64,000 nucleotides of DNA from JABJPM01 sp964344655 (GTDB lineage Archaea > Nanobdellota > Nanobdellia > SCGC-AAA011-G17 > PNOQ01): the NCBI GenBank assembly GCA_964344655.1, contig CAYFOF010000003.1, forward strand, positions 1 to 64,000, written 5' to 3'. The translations under genes were made by a program, and so were the position numbers. Each line of letters begins with the position of its first letter. The stretch's first letter is position 1. Below, one piece after another: positions 26,477 through 34,294 of the stretch. The notes beneath the pieces are model-generated. The model was not told where the DNA came from, did no database searches, and saw only the letters and a program-made list of their open reading frames with translations.

Positions 26477-28030
26477 TTATTTTCTCCATCTTCCTTTAAT
26501 GATTGGAAGTGCTTGAACTAATCCTCCTTCATATAGTACCCCATTGCCCGCCATTGAAGTTGAAGGTTGTCCTAATTGATAATCTAAAGGTATTAATGAA
26601 CTTGTTCCAACAGACATTGATCCTTTGCTTACTTCTAGTTGATGAACGTGCCCCATAATGACTTTTCCATAGGCTTCTATTAAACTTTTTAGTGAGCCTC
26701 TTCCGCCATTTTTTCCTTTGTGACCATGGGCACCACATTGATATCCCCAATACATTGCGTCTTCACCAAGTCTTAGGAATCTTAGATTATTTGGGATTTT
26801 ATTTTCAAAAAGTTTTCTTATTGCTACTTCAAGTGCATTATCTTTAACAGAATTAAAAGATTCAGCCCCCAATATTCTGTGTGCCATTTTTCTATTTTGT
26901 GGATCACTTCTATAAGCTCCTTTTGCTAACCAACGATATAACATATCGTCATGATTGGAGTAGTTAACGATTACTTCACCTTTTCCTGCTCTTTTTGCTT
27001 TCTCTATTAGATATTCTCCAGTTTCATAAAGCTCTTCTTCAAGACTTCTAACTCTTCTTTCATGTTTGTCTGTTTGTGCAACTTCGTCATCTAGTTCATG
27101 AAGATTTATTGATTGAGCACTGAATGCGTCGTGAATGTGTATGTGTTCTGGAGCAAAATAATCTATCATTTCGTTGTTTGCTTCATCTGTTTCTGGATCT
27201 AATTCAGAAACGTGGGAATCTCCAAGAACTAAAGCAACTGTTTTTGCTTTGTGGGGTTTTACTCCTTTTGCGTACTTTATTCCTAAATCTATAAATGTTC
27301 CATTTGCTTGAGCAGGAACTATTCTTGGAAGGTATAATTTTTCATCTAAAACATCAACAACTACAAATCCAAATTCATGCTCTTCATCAGCATCATATCC
27401 CCTTCTATTTGTAGTGTTATAACTTGGATGAGTGCAACATCCTGTCGTTAACATTAATTTTGGGTATTCTCCAGATTGTCCTTTTGCTACAGGAGTTAAT
27501 ACTTGTTTTGGGCTTGGCATAACAATTGAACTTCCGCCGTGTTTTTTTGTATATTTTCCTTTCCCAGTTAAAGGATTTTGATTTTGAGAGGGTTCTGGAA
27601 CCGCTATTAGTCGTACATTTGTATTTAATCTTTCTCCCGTTGTTTCATAATTAGTATTTGGCATTTCATTCCAAAAAAAATGCATTGGCATTTTTGGAGA
27701 TCTTCCTTTTTCTCTCCAATTATCTCTCTTTTCTTGTTCTCTTTCTTTTTGCATTTCTAATCTGCCTTTTGCATTACTTTCCATATATACATCATCTCTT
27801 TTGTGGAAAAATGGATGTAATTCAATTTCATTAACGTAAGATCCGGGAATTGCACAAATTCTTAATTCCCCTTCGTTATCTCGAACATATCTTTCTAAAT
27901 TTTTTATAAGTGGTAAATTTGGAGCACCTTTAGAAGAATCTCTTCCATAGTGTTCAGCAGAATGAGGATTTTGAATGCCTTGCGCAGCAGTTATAGCAAT
28001 AGTTTTAGTTTTAGAATTATCACCCTCCAT
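26477..28030 (-). CDS. Metallophosphoesterase resembling phage T5 A1 protein
   Basis: A 517-aa soluble protein. Its C-terminal half has calcineurin-like phosphoesterase motifs in order: GDSH (270-273), SNHD (358-361), GAHGHKG followed by NGGRGS (433-446) and GHVH (460-463). The preceding region (YPKLMLTTGCCTHPSYN, ~189-205, then a His-rich beta segment) is like that of the phage T5 A1 family as I remember it. A1 is an early phage protein linked to host DNA breakdown. No phage genes are nearby. It could equally be a cellular nuclease or phosphatase. TATA box at ~28047-28056. Confidence 0.72.
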   Translation of the reverse strand: MEGDNSKTKTIAITAAQGIQNPHSAEHYGRDSSKGAPNLPLIKNLERYVRDNEGELRICAIPGSYVNEIELHPFFHKRDDVYMESNAKGRLEMQKEREQEKRDNWREKGRSPKMPMHFFWNEMPNTNYETTGERLNTNVRLIAVPEPSQNQNPLTGKGKYTKKHGGSSIVMPSPKQVLTPVAKGQSGEYPKLMLTTGCCTHPSYNTTNRRGYDADEEHEFGFVVVDVLDEKLYLPRIVPAQANGTFIDLGIKYAKGVKPHKAKTVALVLGDSHVSELDPETDEANNEMIDYFAPEHIHIHDAFSAQSINLHELDDEVAQTDKHERRVRSLEEELYETGEYLIEKAKRAGKGEVIVNYSNHDDMLYRWLAKGAYRSDPQNRKMAHRILGAESFNSVKDNALEVAIRKLFENKIPNNLRFLRLGEDAMYWGYQCGAHGHKGKNGGRGSLKSLIEAYGKVIMGHVHQLEVSKGSMSVGTSSLIPLDYQLGQPSTSMAGNGVLYEGGLVQALPIIKGRWRK

Positions 28031-28130
28031 GTTTATGTTTAGTTAGGTTTTATATTTAAAGAATTATATACTTGAAAATGTAGAATGTTGTTATTTGTAA
28101 ACTTTTAAAGTATTTATTGTTTCTTTTTTT

Positions 28131-28373
28131 ATGAAATTGACAAGAATTTTAAGTCATACTGTAGAGACATATAATTCTGAAAATGAATCTACTAGAACTC
28201 ATACATATAGAATTGATGGTGAAGAAGTTGATTTAGAAACTTTTTCTAGAGCAGAAAATCAAAGATGTTTATATAGTTCTGAAAAACATTGGTATGAGCC
28301 TATGGCGCATGTAATGCCAGAAGGCCGTGTAGGTGCAAGTGGAGAAATTATAAAACAATATTTTCCTTTTTAA
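28131..28373 (+). CDS. Hypothetical small protein (80 aa)
   Basis: A hydrophilic protein without recognised motif, signal or membrane segment. It stands alone between the divergent phosphoesterase gene and tRNA-Val. A weak TATA-like stretch (AAAGTATTTATTG) lies ~25 nt before the ATG, and codon use resembles the neighbours. Function unknown. Confidence 0.45.
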   Translation: MKLTRILSHTVETYNSENESTRTHTYRIDGEEVDLETFSRAENQRCLYSSEKHWYEPMAHVMPEGRVGASGEIIKQYFPF

Positions 28374-28377
28374 AATA

Positions 28378-28449
28378 TGGTCCCAAGGAGAATCGAACTC
28401 CTGTCTCTGCCAAGTCAGGGCAGCGTCTTAACCACTGGACTATGGGGCC
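28378..28449 (-). tRNA. tRNA-Val (GAC)
   Basis: Anticodon arm CTGCC-CTGACTT-GGCAG exposes GAC, and the T arm AGGAG-TTCGATT-CTCCT is perfect. The acceptor GGCCCCA/TGGGACC has one C-A mismatch at the third pair, and base 37 is T rather than a purine. Discriminator A. The overall sequence follows archaeal tRNA-Val. Its 5' end is two bases from the stop codon of the preceding small membrane protein gene, so both may share a transcript with L37e. Confidence 0.9.
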
Positions 28450-28450
28450 T

Positions 28451-28549
28451 TTAACCTAAATTAGAAACCCACATGAATAATAACACAAATAAAATTATGA
28501 TAAATAGTATGCTGGACATCCAACCTAAAGTTTTTGGGTTTACAAACAT
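28451..28549 (-). CDS. Putative 32-aa single-pass membrane protein (Sec61-beta-like tail)
   Basis: ATG 28549 opens a 32-residue protein: a short head with VNPKTLG, then one hydrophobic helix (~11-29) and a short tail. The Pro-containing head directly before the helix recalls the C-terminus of archaeal Sec61-beta/SecG, but the protein lacks the usual ~25-residue N-terminal part. The gene starts 5 nt after the L37e stop codon and ends 1 nt before tRNA-Val, so it would be the last gene of the LSm-L37e operon. The family link is tentative. Confidence 0.45.
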   Translation of the reverse strand: MFVNPKTLGWMSSILFIIILFVLLFMWVSNLG

Positions 28550-28554
28550 GATTA

Positions 28555-28722
28555 TTATTTCTTCTTCAACCAAGAAAACATTCTTAGTTTAGAAGTTTTT
28601 CCATATCCGCAGCTAGAACACTTTTTCTTCCTTATATGGTATGATGCTTTTCCACATCTTCTACATCTGATAAAGTTCTTTTTACCAGATTTCTTCCCCA
28701 TGGATGGTGTTCCTTTAGTCAT
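28555..28722 (-). CDS. rpl37e: Ribosomal protein L37e (55 aa)
   Basis: The protein starts MTKGTPSMGKKSGKKNF and carries a C4 zinc ribbon: CRRC (Cys20/23) and CSSC (Cys35/38), then GYGKTSKLR, the standard L37e pattern. L37e is a zinc-binding large-subunit protein found only in archaea and eukaryotes. It follows lsm by 4 nt, a gene pair conserved through archaea. It is short enough to be missed by length cut-offs. Confidence 0.95.
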   Translation of the reverse strand: MTKGTPSMGKKSGKKNFIRCRRCGKASYHIRKKKCSSCGYGKTSKLRMFSWLKKK

Positions 28723-28726
28723 TTTC

Positions 28727-28951
28727 TTATGCTGGTGATATTAGAATTATTGTGTCGCCTCTAACGAATACGGTTCCAAGTTTTCTTTTTGTTTCTCCGT
28801 TTTCTCTTTCTTCAGCGTCATCTAATACAGTATTTATGTGAATATCAAATGCTTTTAATGTACCTAGAAATTGCTTTCCGTTTTTTAACTCAAGCATTAC
28901 TCTGCTTCCACGTGCTTTGTTTAATGCGTCTAATGGTCTACTTTCTTCCAT
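28727..28951 (-). CDS. LSm/Sm-like RNA-binding protein
   Basis: The 74-aa protein has Sm1 (ARGSRVMLELKNGKQFLGTLKAFD without a break, residues ~13-36) and Sm2 (GTVFVRGDTIILI, ~59-71). Archaeal LSm proteins form heptameric rings that bind U-rich RNA. The start is supported by a G-rich Shine-Dalgarno-like AGGGGGAT ~11 nt upstream. It is the first gene of the LSm-L37e unit. Confidence 0.95.
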   Translation of the reverse strand: MEESRPLDALNKARGSRVMLELKNGKQFLGTLKAFDIHINTVLDDAEERENGETKRKLGTVFVRGDTIILISPA

Positions 28952-29026
28952 TTTTATTTAATCCCCCTAAAATATAGAATTTAGCTTAAACTTCTTGTTT
29001 ATAAGATTATCGGTAATTGTGTAAAA

Positions 29027-29329
29027 TTAGTTTTTTAATTTTTCATAAGCATCATTAACTTTGACTGCTAATCCGTTATAAAAATCTGTAAATTCCGGAT
29101 TTGTATCTGGATGAATATCTCTCATTATTGCATTTCTTGCTTGTTTAATTTGTTCAAGAGTTGCGTCTTCAGATATTCCAAGTACTTCATAAGGATTTGA
29201 AGAACAAACTATTCTGGTTTCTAAAGAACCGATTATATCTAGTATGCTTTTTTTAGATGTAGGAATAATTGTTGAATATTTCCTTGGAGTTACTTGCATC
29301 ATTTTTTTATTTTTGATGATTTGCAGCAT
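29027..29329 (-). CDS. J-domain (DnaJ-like) protein
   Basis: This 100-aa protein has a C-terminal J-domain: NPYEVLGISEDATLEQIK (~45-62), the invariant HPD (~78-80) and a final helix with DAYEKL. J-domains stimulate Hsp70 ATPase. There is no zinc or peptide-binding region, so it may target one client or act as a regulator. The N-terminal ~40 residues are unassigned. The first ATG overlaps the upstream gene by 23 nt; an ATG at 29302 would avoid the overlap. Confidence 0.82.
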   Translation of the reverse strand: MLQIIKNKKMMQVTPRKYSTIIPTSKKSILDIIGSLETRIVCSSNPYEVLGISEDATLEQIKQARNAIMRDIHPDTNPEFTDFYNGLAVKVNDAYEKLKN

Positions 29330-29735
29330 ACCATAAACTTTCTAGTAAAATTTCTGCATCTGTTTCTAATAATGCATATAATCTTGGGTCAGTAATTCCT
29401 TGATCAACAAAATAATCTCTCAAATTTGGAAAGCTAGGATTTGGTAAATGTGGAACAAATCTAGAACGGTTACACGATAATGCTAAATCTGCATATTCTT
29501 CTTCCCATGCTTCTTTGTAACCTTCAATTGCCCTAGTAACTTTTTCTCTTAAATCTGGGTTGCCATTTAAGTAAGCTAAAACAACTGGACTTAAATCTTC
29601 AATTCTTCTCGGTGTTAAAATTCCTTCCGCTGAAAATGTTTCAAGCATAGATGCTTTGAAAGAACTAAGACCTTCGTCTGCTCTATCTTCAATTCTCTTA
29701 TTAGGTTCAATAAATGTTTTTGATTTTGTATCCAT
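29307..29735 (-). CDS. Hypothetical protein (142 aa)
   Basis: A soluble, mostly helical acidic protein with no recognised family. It lies upstream of and overlaps the J-domain gene, so the two are probably co-transcribed, and the J-protein may act with it. A TATA box (CTTTATAAAT, ~29769-29778) lies ~35-40 nt before the ATG. Confidence 0.55.
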   Translation of the reverse strand: MDTKSKTFIEPNKRIEDRADEGLSSFKASMLETFSAEGILTPRRIEDLSPVVLAYLNGNPDLREKVTRAIEGYKEAWEEEYADLALSCNRSRFVPHLPNPSFPNLRDYFVDQGITDPRLYALLETDAEILLESLWYAANHQK

Positions 29736-29858
29736 TTTAATATTGCCTCTACTGTCTAGTGGTATAATTATTTATAAAGGTTTCTGTTTTTTATTTATTG
29801 ATAAATCGGGGAGAAATAAAAAGTTTTATAAAGAGAATGAGTTCCAAAAAAGTTACAA

Positions 29859-30236
29859 ATGGCAATAAGTCAAGAAAGATCAAGAAGGAAAGTAAGTGGA
29901 TCAAGATATGTAGCTTTGAGAAAAAAGAAAAGCTATGAATTGGGAAGAGATCCTACGTACACTAAGCTAGGTACTGAAAAGAAAAAAACTATTCGGAAAA
30001 TGGCTGGTGGAAGAAAAGAAGTTTTACTTACTGCAGAAACTATTAATTTACTTGATCCTAAAACAAAAAAGAGTTCTAAGATAAAAATTGATAAAGTTTT
30101 GGAGAATCCAGCTAATAGACACTTTGTTAGAAGAAATATTTTAACTAAGGGCACTGTTATTGAGACTTCAAAAGGAAAAGCTAAAATTACTTCACGTCCT
30201 GGACAAGAAGGAAGTATTAACGCTGTTTTGATTTAA
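29859..30236 (+). CDS. rps8e: Ribosomal protein S8e
   Basis: The 125-aa protein has the length and sequence of archaeal S8e: basic N-terminus with RRKVSGSRY, the GRDPTYTKLG segment and the C-terminal ITSRPGQEGSINAVL. S8e is a small-subunit protein shared by archaea and eukaryotes. A TATA box (GTTTTATAAAG, ~29822-29832) lies ~30 nt before the ATG, so the mRNA is near-leaderless. It stands alone. Confidence 0.96.
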   Translation: MAISQERSRRKVSGSRYVALRKKKSYELGRDPTYTKLGTEKKKTIRKMAGGRKEVLLTAETINLLDPKTKKSSKIKIDKVLENPANRHFVRRNILTKGTVIETSKGKAKITSRPGQEGSINAVLI

Positions 30237-30271
30237 GTTAATTTTATATATAATGAGTATTTTTGCGATTT

Positions 30272-30673
30272 ATGAAAAATGAACGCAAAGGATTAATTTA
30301 TTTGTTATCTGCCGTCGCAGTAAGCATTCCCGGGATTGTTTATATGGAAAGAAATGATCTAAAGATAAGAGAAACTTCTCCTCCCCCAATAGTACAGGAA
30401 TATAATGAATTAGAAGAAAATATTAATCAAATTTCTGAAGCAATAAGATGGGCCCCGGGAGTAGAAAGTTTATTGGCTGACGAAAGAATTCAATATGTTG
30501 CAAAAAAGGATAGTTTAGAAAATACCCAACCATATAGAGTTGCATCTCAAGATTATGATAATTCCTTGAAAGATATACGTAATAAAAATAAAAAAGTAGC
30601 CATCCCCATGCTTTTGGTAGTGGGGGGTCTTGCAGTTAAAGGATTACGTATTTCGAAAAAAAGAGATTCTTAA
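30272..30673 (+). CDS. Hypothetical membrane protein (133 aa, two helices)
   Basis: The start is set at ATG 30272, about 25 nt after a TATA box (TTTTATATATAA, 30242-30253); a TTG three codons earlier is less likely. The protein has an N-terminal helix (residues ~7-27), a helical charged middle and a C-terminal helix (~110-128), so both ends are at the membrane with the middle on one side. No family recognised. Confidence 0.5.
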   Translation: MKNERKGLIYLLSAVAVSIPGIVYMERNDLKIRETSPPPIVQEYNELEENINQISEAIRWAPGVESLLADERIQYVAKKDSLENTQPYRVASQDYDNSLKDIRNKNKKVAIPMLLVVGGLAVKGLRISKKRDS

Positions 30674-30734
30674 AATAGAAAGTTTTATAAATAGATAATC
30701 GACTTGCTATATAAACCTTACTGGACTTTCAGTA

Positions 30735-30742
30735 GGTGGTGA
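30735..30742 (+). promoter_or_regulatory. Ribosome binding site that sets the TFB start
   Basis: GGTGGTGA lies 9 nt before ATG 30751. Two in-frame GTG codons overlap this motif, so the open frame appears to begin earlier (30736); the motif argues for the ATG as real start. Unlike most genes here, TFB therefore has a leader: TATA (GTTTTATAAATAG, ~30682-30694) gives a ~35-nt leader. Confidence 0.6.
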
Positions 30743-30750
30743 AATACAAT

Positions 30751-31695
30751 ATGTCTGCTAATTATATAAAAAAATGTCCCGAATGTGGGAGTATTAACCT
30801 AATGTCTCGAGATGAGAGAGGAGAAATCATCTGCAAAGATTGTGGTTTAGTTATTGAAGAACGTATGATTGACTTTGGTCAAGAATGGAGAGAGTTTGAT
30901 TCTGAATCTGCTGATAAGAGAAGAAGAACTGGTGCACCAATAACTGCTACTAAATTTGATGGTGGATTAGGTACAAGCATTGGTACTGATGCTGATATTT
31001 TGAAATTAAATACTAAATCTAAAAATAAATATATGAGATTACAAAAATGGCAACATAGAATTTCTACTGCTATTGAAAGAAATTTAAAATTAGCTTTAGC
31101 TGAATTGAAAAGAGTAAGTTCATTCTTGAAATTACCAAATCCGGTTTTAGAAGATGCTTCTGAAATTTACAGACAAGCTGTTCAACGTGGATTAGTTAGA
31201 GGAAGATCTATGGAGAGTGTTGTTTCTGGTGCATTATACGCTGCATGTAGAAGACATGAAATTCCTAGAACTTTAGATGAATTAGCTGAGGCTTCTGGAA
31301 TTGATAAGAAAGAAATTGGAAGAACTTATAGATTTATTACTAGAGAATTGGGAGTTAGAATTTTACCATCTAATCCTGTAGATTATATTCCAAGGTTTTC
31401 ATCTGAATTAAAATTAAACGCTGAAACTCAGAGTAAAGCTGTTGAAATTTTAGAGATGGCTCAAAAAGCTGAATTAACTTCTGGTCGTGGACCAACAGGA
31501 ATTGCGGCCGCTTCATTGTATGTTGCTGCTGTGATGAATAATGAAAAAAGAACTCAAAGAGAGGTGGCTGATGTTGCCGGTGTAACTGAAGTTACAATCA
31601 GGAATAGATACAAAGAGTTGCTTAAGAAGTTAGATTTAGAAGATGAGTTGAAGAAGAAACAAAAAGAGAATAAAGAAGAAAACGAAGAAGAGTAG
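30751..31695 (+). CDS. tfb: Transcription initiation factor TFB
   Basis: The 314-aa protein has an N-terminal zinc ribbon (CPECGS and CKDCG, residues ~9-31), the B-reader/linker region with DFGQEWREF, and two cyclin-like repeats (~110-200 and ~205-300) containing YAACRRHEIPRTLDEL and YVAAVMNN. It binds TBP-TATA complexes and recruits RNA polymerase. The C-terminus has a Lys/Glu-rich tail. Only one TFB gene is in this window. Confidence 0.96.
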   Translation: MSANYIKKCPECGSINLMSRDERGEIICKDCGLVIEERMIDFGQEWREFDSESADKRRRTGAPITATKFDGGLGTSIGTDADILKLNTKSKNKYMRLQKWQHRISTAIERNLKLALAELKRVSSFLKLPNPVLEDASEIYRQAVQRGLVRGRSMESVVSGALYAACRRHEIPRTLDELAEASGIDKKEIGRTYRFITRELGVRILPSNPVDYIPRFSSELKLNAETQSKAVEILEMAQKAELTSGRGPTGIAAASLYVAAVMNNEKRTQREVADVAGVTEVTIRNRYKELLKKLDLEDELKKKQKENKEENEEE

Positions 31696-31730
31696 AAAGG
31701 TTTTTATATTCTAATTTGAATTTATATTAT

Positions 31731-32105
31731 ATGGCTTTGAAATGTGCTAGATGCGGAAAGGCATTGACAGGAAGACAAAAGAAGTGGTGTTCTGTTTCTT
31801 GCAGAAATGAAGGCAGTCAAAAAGCTGGAAGTTCTGAATTAAAAAGATTAGTTGAAGTTAGTGTTTTATCACAAAAAACTAATTTAGCATTGGCTAAATC
31901 TGTAAATGATTTAAGTTCTAGAATTGATAGAATGATTTCTATGTTTGAAAAAGCTGCCGAGGGTGTTGGAGATGTTAGGGAAGTTACAAAAGATGAGGTA
32001 AATCAGGTAGCTAAACAATTGAAAGAGGTTGTCCAACAAAATAAAGATTTAGCAGAAGGCTTGCTTGCATTAGATAATTATGTGAGAAGGCATAAAAATG
32101 GATGA
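31731..32105 (+). CDS. Zinc-finger (CxxC...CxxxC) coiled-coil protein
   Basis: The start is ATG 31731, ~27 nt after a TATA box (TTTTTATATTC); an in-frame TTG at 31716 is ignored. Residues 4-24 form a small zinc-binding unit (CARCGKAL, WCSVSC) like the DUF2116/treble-clef type. The rest is helical with heptad character and may oligomerise. It is the first of three overlapping genes (31731-32639). Nucleic-acid or protein binding is likely; nothing more specific can be said. Confidence 0.65.
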   Translation: MALKCARCGKALTGRQKKWCSVSCRNEGSQKAGSSELKRLVEVSVLSQKTNLALAKSVNDLSSRIDRMISMFEKAAEGVGDVREVTKDEVNQVAKQLKEVVQQNKDLAEGLLALDNYVRRHKNG

Positions 32106-32250
32106 AATATTTTTTGTTAATGATAAATATACTTTAGACAAAGATAGTTTGTTTAGAAAATTAAGTATTATGTTGGATGCAGAGGAAAGAGAGAAAGCAA
32201 AGTTCATGAAGGACTATGTTTTCAAATTGATTAGAGCAAGTAAAAAATGA
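32098..32250 (+). CDS. Small helical protein (50 aa) in a three-gene operon
   Basis: ATG 32098 overlaps the end of the zinc-finger gene by 8 nt, and its TGA (32248-32250) overlaps the next ATG at 32247. This tight start-stop coupling on both sides argues that it is translated. The product is charged and helical (LFRKLSIMLDAEEREKAKF), without cysteines or membrane segment. Function unknown. Confidence 0.55.
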   Translation: MDEIFFVNDKYTLDKDSLFRKLSIMLDAEEREKAKFMKDYVFKLIRASKK

Positions 32251-32639
32251 AATCGTTTTTGATATTATTGATGTTATTAGTAATACCTTTTTCTAGTGCT
32301 TACTCTGTTGGAGATTTTATTGATGATGGAAAAGATTTTTTTGAAGATTATTTTGCTTTAACTGGTTCTGTTATTGTTAAGTTAACTGAGAGAATAACTG
32401 ATTTGGGTGGGGGAAGTTTTGAAAGTATTCACCCTTCTCAAGAATATGTTTTTGAAGGATGTATTGATAATGATAGGGGAAATTATAAATTTAAAGGAAC
32501 TTGTGAGTTTGAAGGTGAAAAATTTGTAGATTATTGTAGTGAAGATTCAGTTATGGTTTATGAACATTCTTGTAATAATGGTTGTGTTGGTTCTTGGTAT
32601 TTGTGTGAGAATAAGTGTGAAGATGGAGCTTGCATATAG
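32247..32639 (+). CDS. Secreted cysteine-rich protein
   Basis: A 130-aa protein with a strong signal peptide (cleavage after FSSA, residue ~18). The C-terminal part has eight Cys in a pattern ending CVGSWYLCENKCEDGAC, common in small disulfide-rich domains of DPANN exported proteins. It ends the three-gene operon. Disulfide-stabilised surface or secreted role is inferred; target unknown. Confidence 0.6.
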   Translation: MKSFLILLMLLVIPFSSAYSVGDFIDDGKDFFEDYFALTGSVIVKLTERITDLGGGSFESIHPSQEYVFEGCIDNDRGNYKFKGTCEFEGEKFVDYCSEDSVMVYEHSCNNGCVGSWYLCENKCEDGACI

Positions 32640-32673
32640 AAAAGTATTTATATTCTTATTGTAATTTTTTATT

Positions 32674-33183
32674 ATGAATAATATCTCAAGAGCATTAGGA
32701 GGGCTAATTATTTTAGTATTGTTATTTTTGGGTTTAGCTGGAGTTAATTATACTGGAAATGTTGTTGGTTCTTTTGAGAAACATCCATTAGTTGCTGTTG
32801 AATTTAATTATGAAGATGATAGTTTTTCTAAAGATGTTCATAGAGAATTAGTTTCAGGAGATTATTCTTTGAATACAGTTGATGAAGGAAAGTATTTGGT
32901 TTTGAGATGGAATAAAGAAATCATAGAATTAAATTTAATTGTTAATGGAAATTCAAAATTTGAAATATGGTCTGAAGATGATATTTTGGTTGCTTCTGGA
33001 GAAATAGATCATAAAAATTTTAGAGAGTATACTTTTGAATTAAGTGGAGACTTATCTCACGGAGATTATGCTTTATTTAATTATGGACCTGAAAAAATTG
33101 TAATTGATAGTATTTCGGGAGTTGAAGTTTCTGAATCTAAATTAAATAAATTTTTAGAATTAATTGCAGAAGGGTTTATTTAA
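32674..33183 (+). CDS. Exported/anchored beta-rich protein, unknown
   Basis: A 169-aa protein with an N-terminal membrane helix (~8-26, LGGLIILVLLFLGLAG) and no clear cleavage site, followed by a beta-rich acidic domain. A TATA box (GTATTTATATTC) lies ~25-30 nt before the ATG. It overlaps the convergent Kae1 gene by 8 bp. No family recognised. Confidence 0.55.
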   Translation: MNNISRALGGLIILVLLFLGLAGVNYTGNVVGSFEKHPLVAVEFNYEDDSFSKDVHRELVSGDYSLNTVDEGKYLVLRWNKEIIELNLIVNGNSKFEIWSEDDILVASGEIDHKNFREYTFELSGDLSHGDYALFNYGPEKIVIDSISGVEVSESKLNKFLELIAEGFI

Positions 33184-34159
33184 CCCAATCTACTAAAACT
33201 TGATCGGTTCTTTGGTATGGGTAAATTTTTGGATCTTTATTTTTTGTTTTGTGTCCACCTTTGTGCATTAAATATGCCGTTAAACCAATCATTGCGGCGT
33301 TGTCAACTAAAAATTGATTTTCTGGAATAAAACATTTTGCATCTCTTTCTTTACACATTATTTGTGACATTTCTTTTAATCTTGTGTTGCAAGCAACTCC
33401 ACCACCCAGGGCAAGTTCTTTTTTGTCACAGTGAGCCATTGCTCTTTCTGAAACTTCTAATAACATTGCAAAAGATGTTTCTTGTAGGGAGTACGCAAGA
33501 TCTTCAACTTTGTATTTTTTTGAATCGTATAATTGTTTTAGTTTTGTTAACATCCCAGTTAGAGAAATATCCATGCCTTTTACAGAATAAGGAAGTTCTA
33601 TGTAGTTTTTTGATTTGTCTGCCAAGTTAGAAAGTTTTGGTCCACCAGGAAATCCTAGTCCTAAATATCTTGCGAAAGAATCTAGAAAATTACCAATACC
33701 TTGATCTAAAGTTTCTCCGAAAATTCTGTATTTTCCACCCTCAAAAGCAATCACTTGCGTGTTAGCTCCTGAAGCGTATAATAAAACTGGGTCTTTTGCT
33801 CCAGTTAGAACTTTTGTGACTTCTAAATGTGCCACGCAATGATTTACTTCTATGAAAGGGATTTTATATTTTTCATTTAATTTTTTTATGAAATCTTTTC
33901 CTACATGTAAGCAAGGTGCTATTCCTGGACCGGCAGAATATGCAAGTAAGTCAATCTCTTCTATTTTTGTATTTGATTCATTTAATGCTTGTTCTAATAA
34001 TTCATCTTTGTGTTTTTTGTGATGGTTTGCGGCATTTGTTGGAATTATTCCGCCAGATTCTGTTGTATAAGATTTTTTTAAATTAATTAGAACTTTTTCA
34101 TCTTCTATTATTGCTATTCCAAAAGTATGTGCAGTGGATTCTACTGATAAAATCTTCAT
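33176..34159 (-). CDS. kae1: tRNA N6-threonylcarbamoyladenosine transferase Kae1/TsaD
   Basis: The start is ATG 34159 (327 aa), which overlaps the stop of the small zinc-ribbon gene (ATGA). Family motifs are present: SVESTAHTFG near the N-terminus, the metal-binding histidines in NHHKKH and NHCVAHLE, GANTQVIA and GGGVACN. With the KEOPS partners, Kae1 makes t6A37 in tRNAs that read ANN codons. Some archaea have Kae1 fused to the Bud32 kinase; here it is not fused and Bud32 is outside the window. The 3' end overlaps a convergent gene by 8 bp. Confidence 0.94.
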   Translation of the reverse strand: MKILSVESTAHTFGIAIIEDEKVLINLKKSYTTESGGIIPTNAANHHKKHKDELLEQALNESNTKIEEIDLLAYSAGPGIAPCLHVGKDFIKKLNEKYKIPFIEVNHCVAHLEVTKVLTGAKDPVLLYASGANTQVIAFEGGKYRIFGETLDQGIGNFLDSFARYLGLGFPGGPKLSNLADKSKNYIELPYSVKGMDISLTGMLTKLKQLYDSKKYKVEDLAYSLQETSFAMLLEVSERAMAHCDKKELALGGGVACNTRLKEMSQIMCKERDAKCFIPENQFLVDNAAMIGLTAYLMHKGGHKTKNKDPKIYPYQRTDQVLVDWVK

Positions 34160-34260
34160 TTTTGACATTCTGAACAAACTGGTTTTTTCTTTTCGTATGT
34201 TCCTTTTATTTTTCCTAAAAAAGTTTGTTCTATTTCCTTATTACATTTTGAACATTTCAT
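34156..34260 (-). CDS. Small C4 zinc-ribbon protein (34 aa) coupled to kae1
   Basis: ATG 34260 opens a 34-residue protein with CSKC near the N-terminus and CSEC near the C-terminus, separated by ~22 basic residues: a minimal zinc ribbon. Its TGA overlaps the ATG of kae1, so the two are translationally coupled. A TATA-like box (AAACTATATTAA, ~34282-34293) lies ~25-30 nt upstream. It may be an RNA-binding partner of Kae1, by context only. Confidence 0.65.
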   Translation of the reverse strand: MKCSKCNKEIEQTFLGKIKGTYEKKKPVCSECQK

Positions 34261-34294
34261 TTTAGAAATAAAGAAAATAATTGATTAATATAGT

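Noticed and set aside
26477..28030. Mre11 repair nuclease
   Set aside because: The phosphoesterase motifs lie in the C-terminal half with a different N-terminal region; no rad50 gene is nearby.
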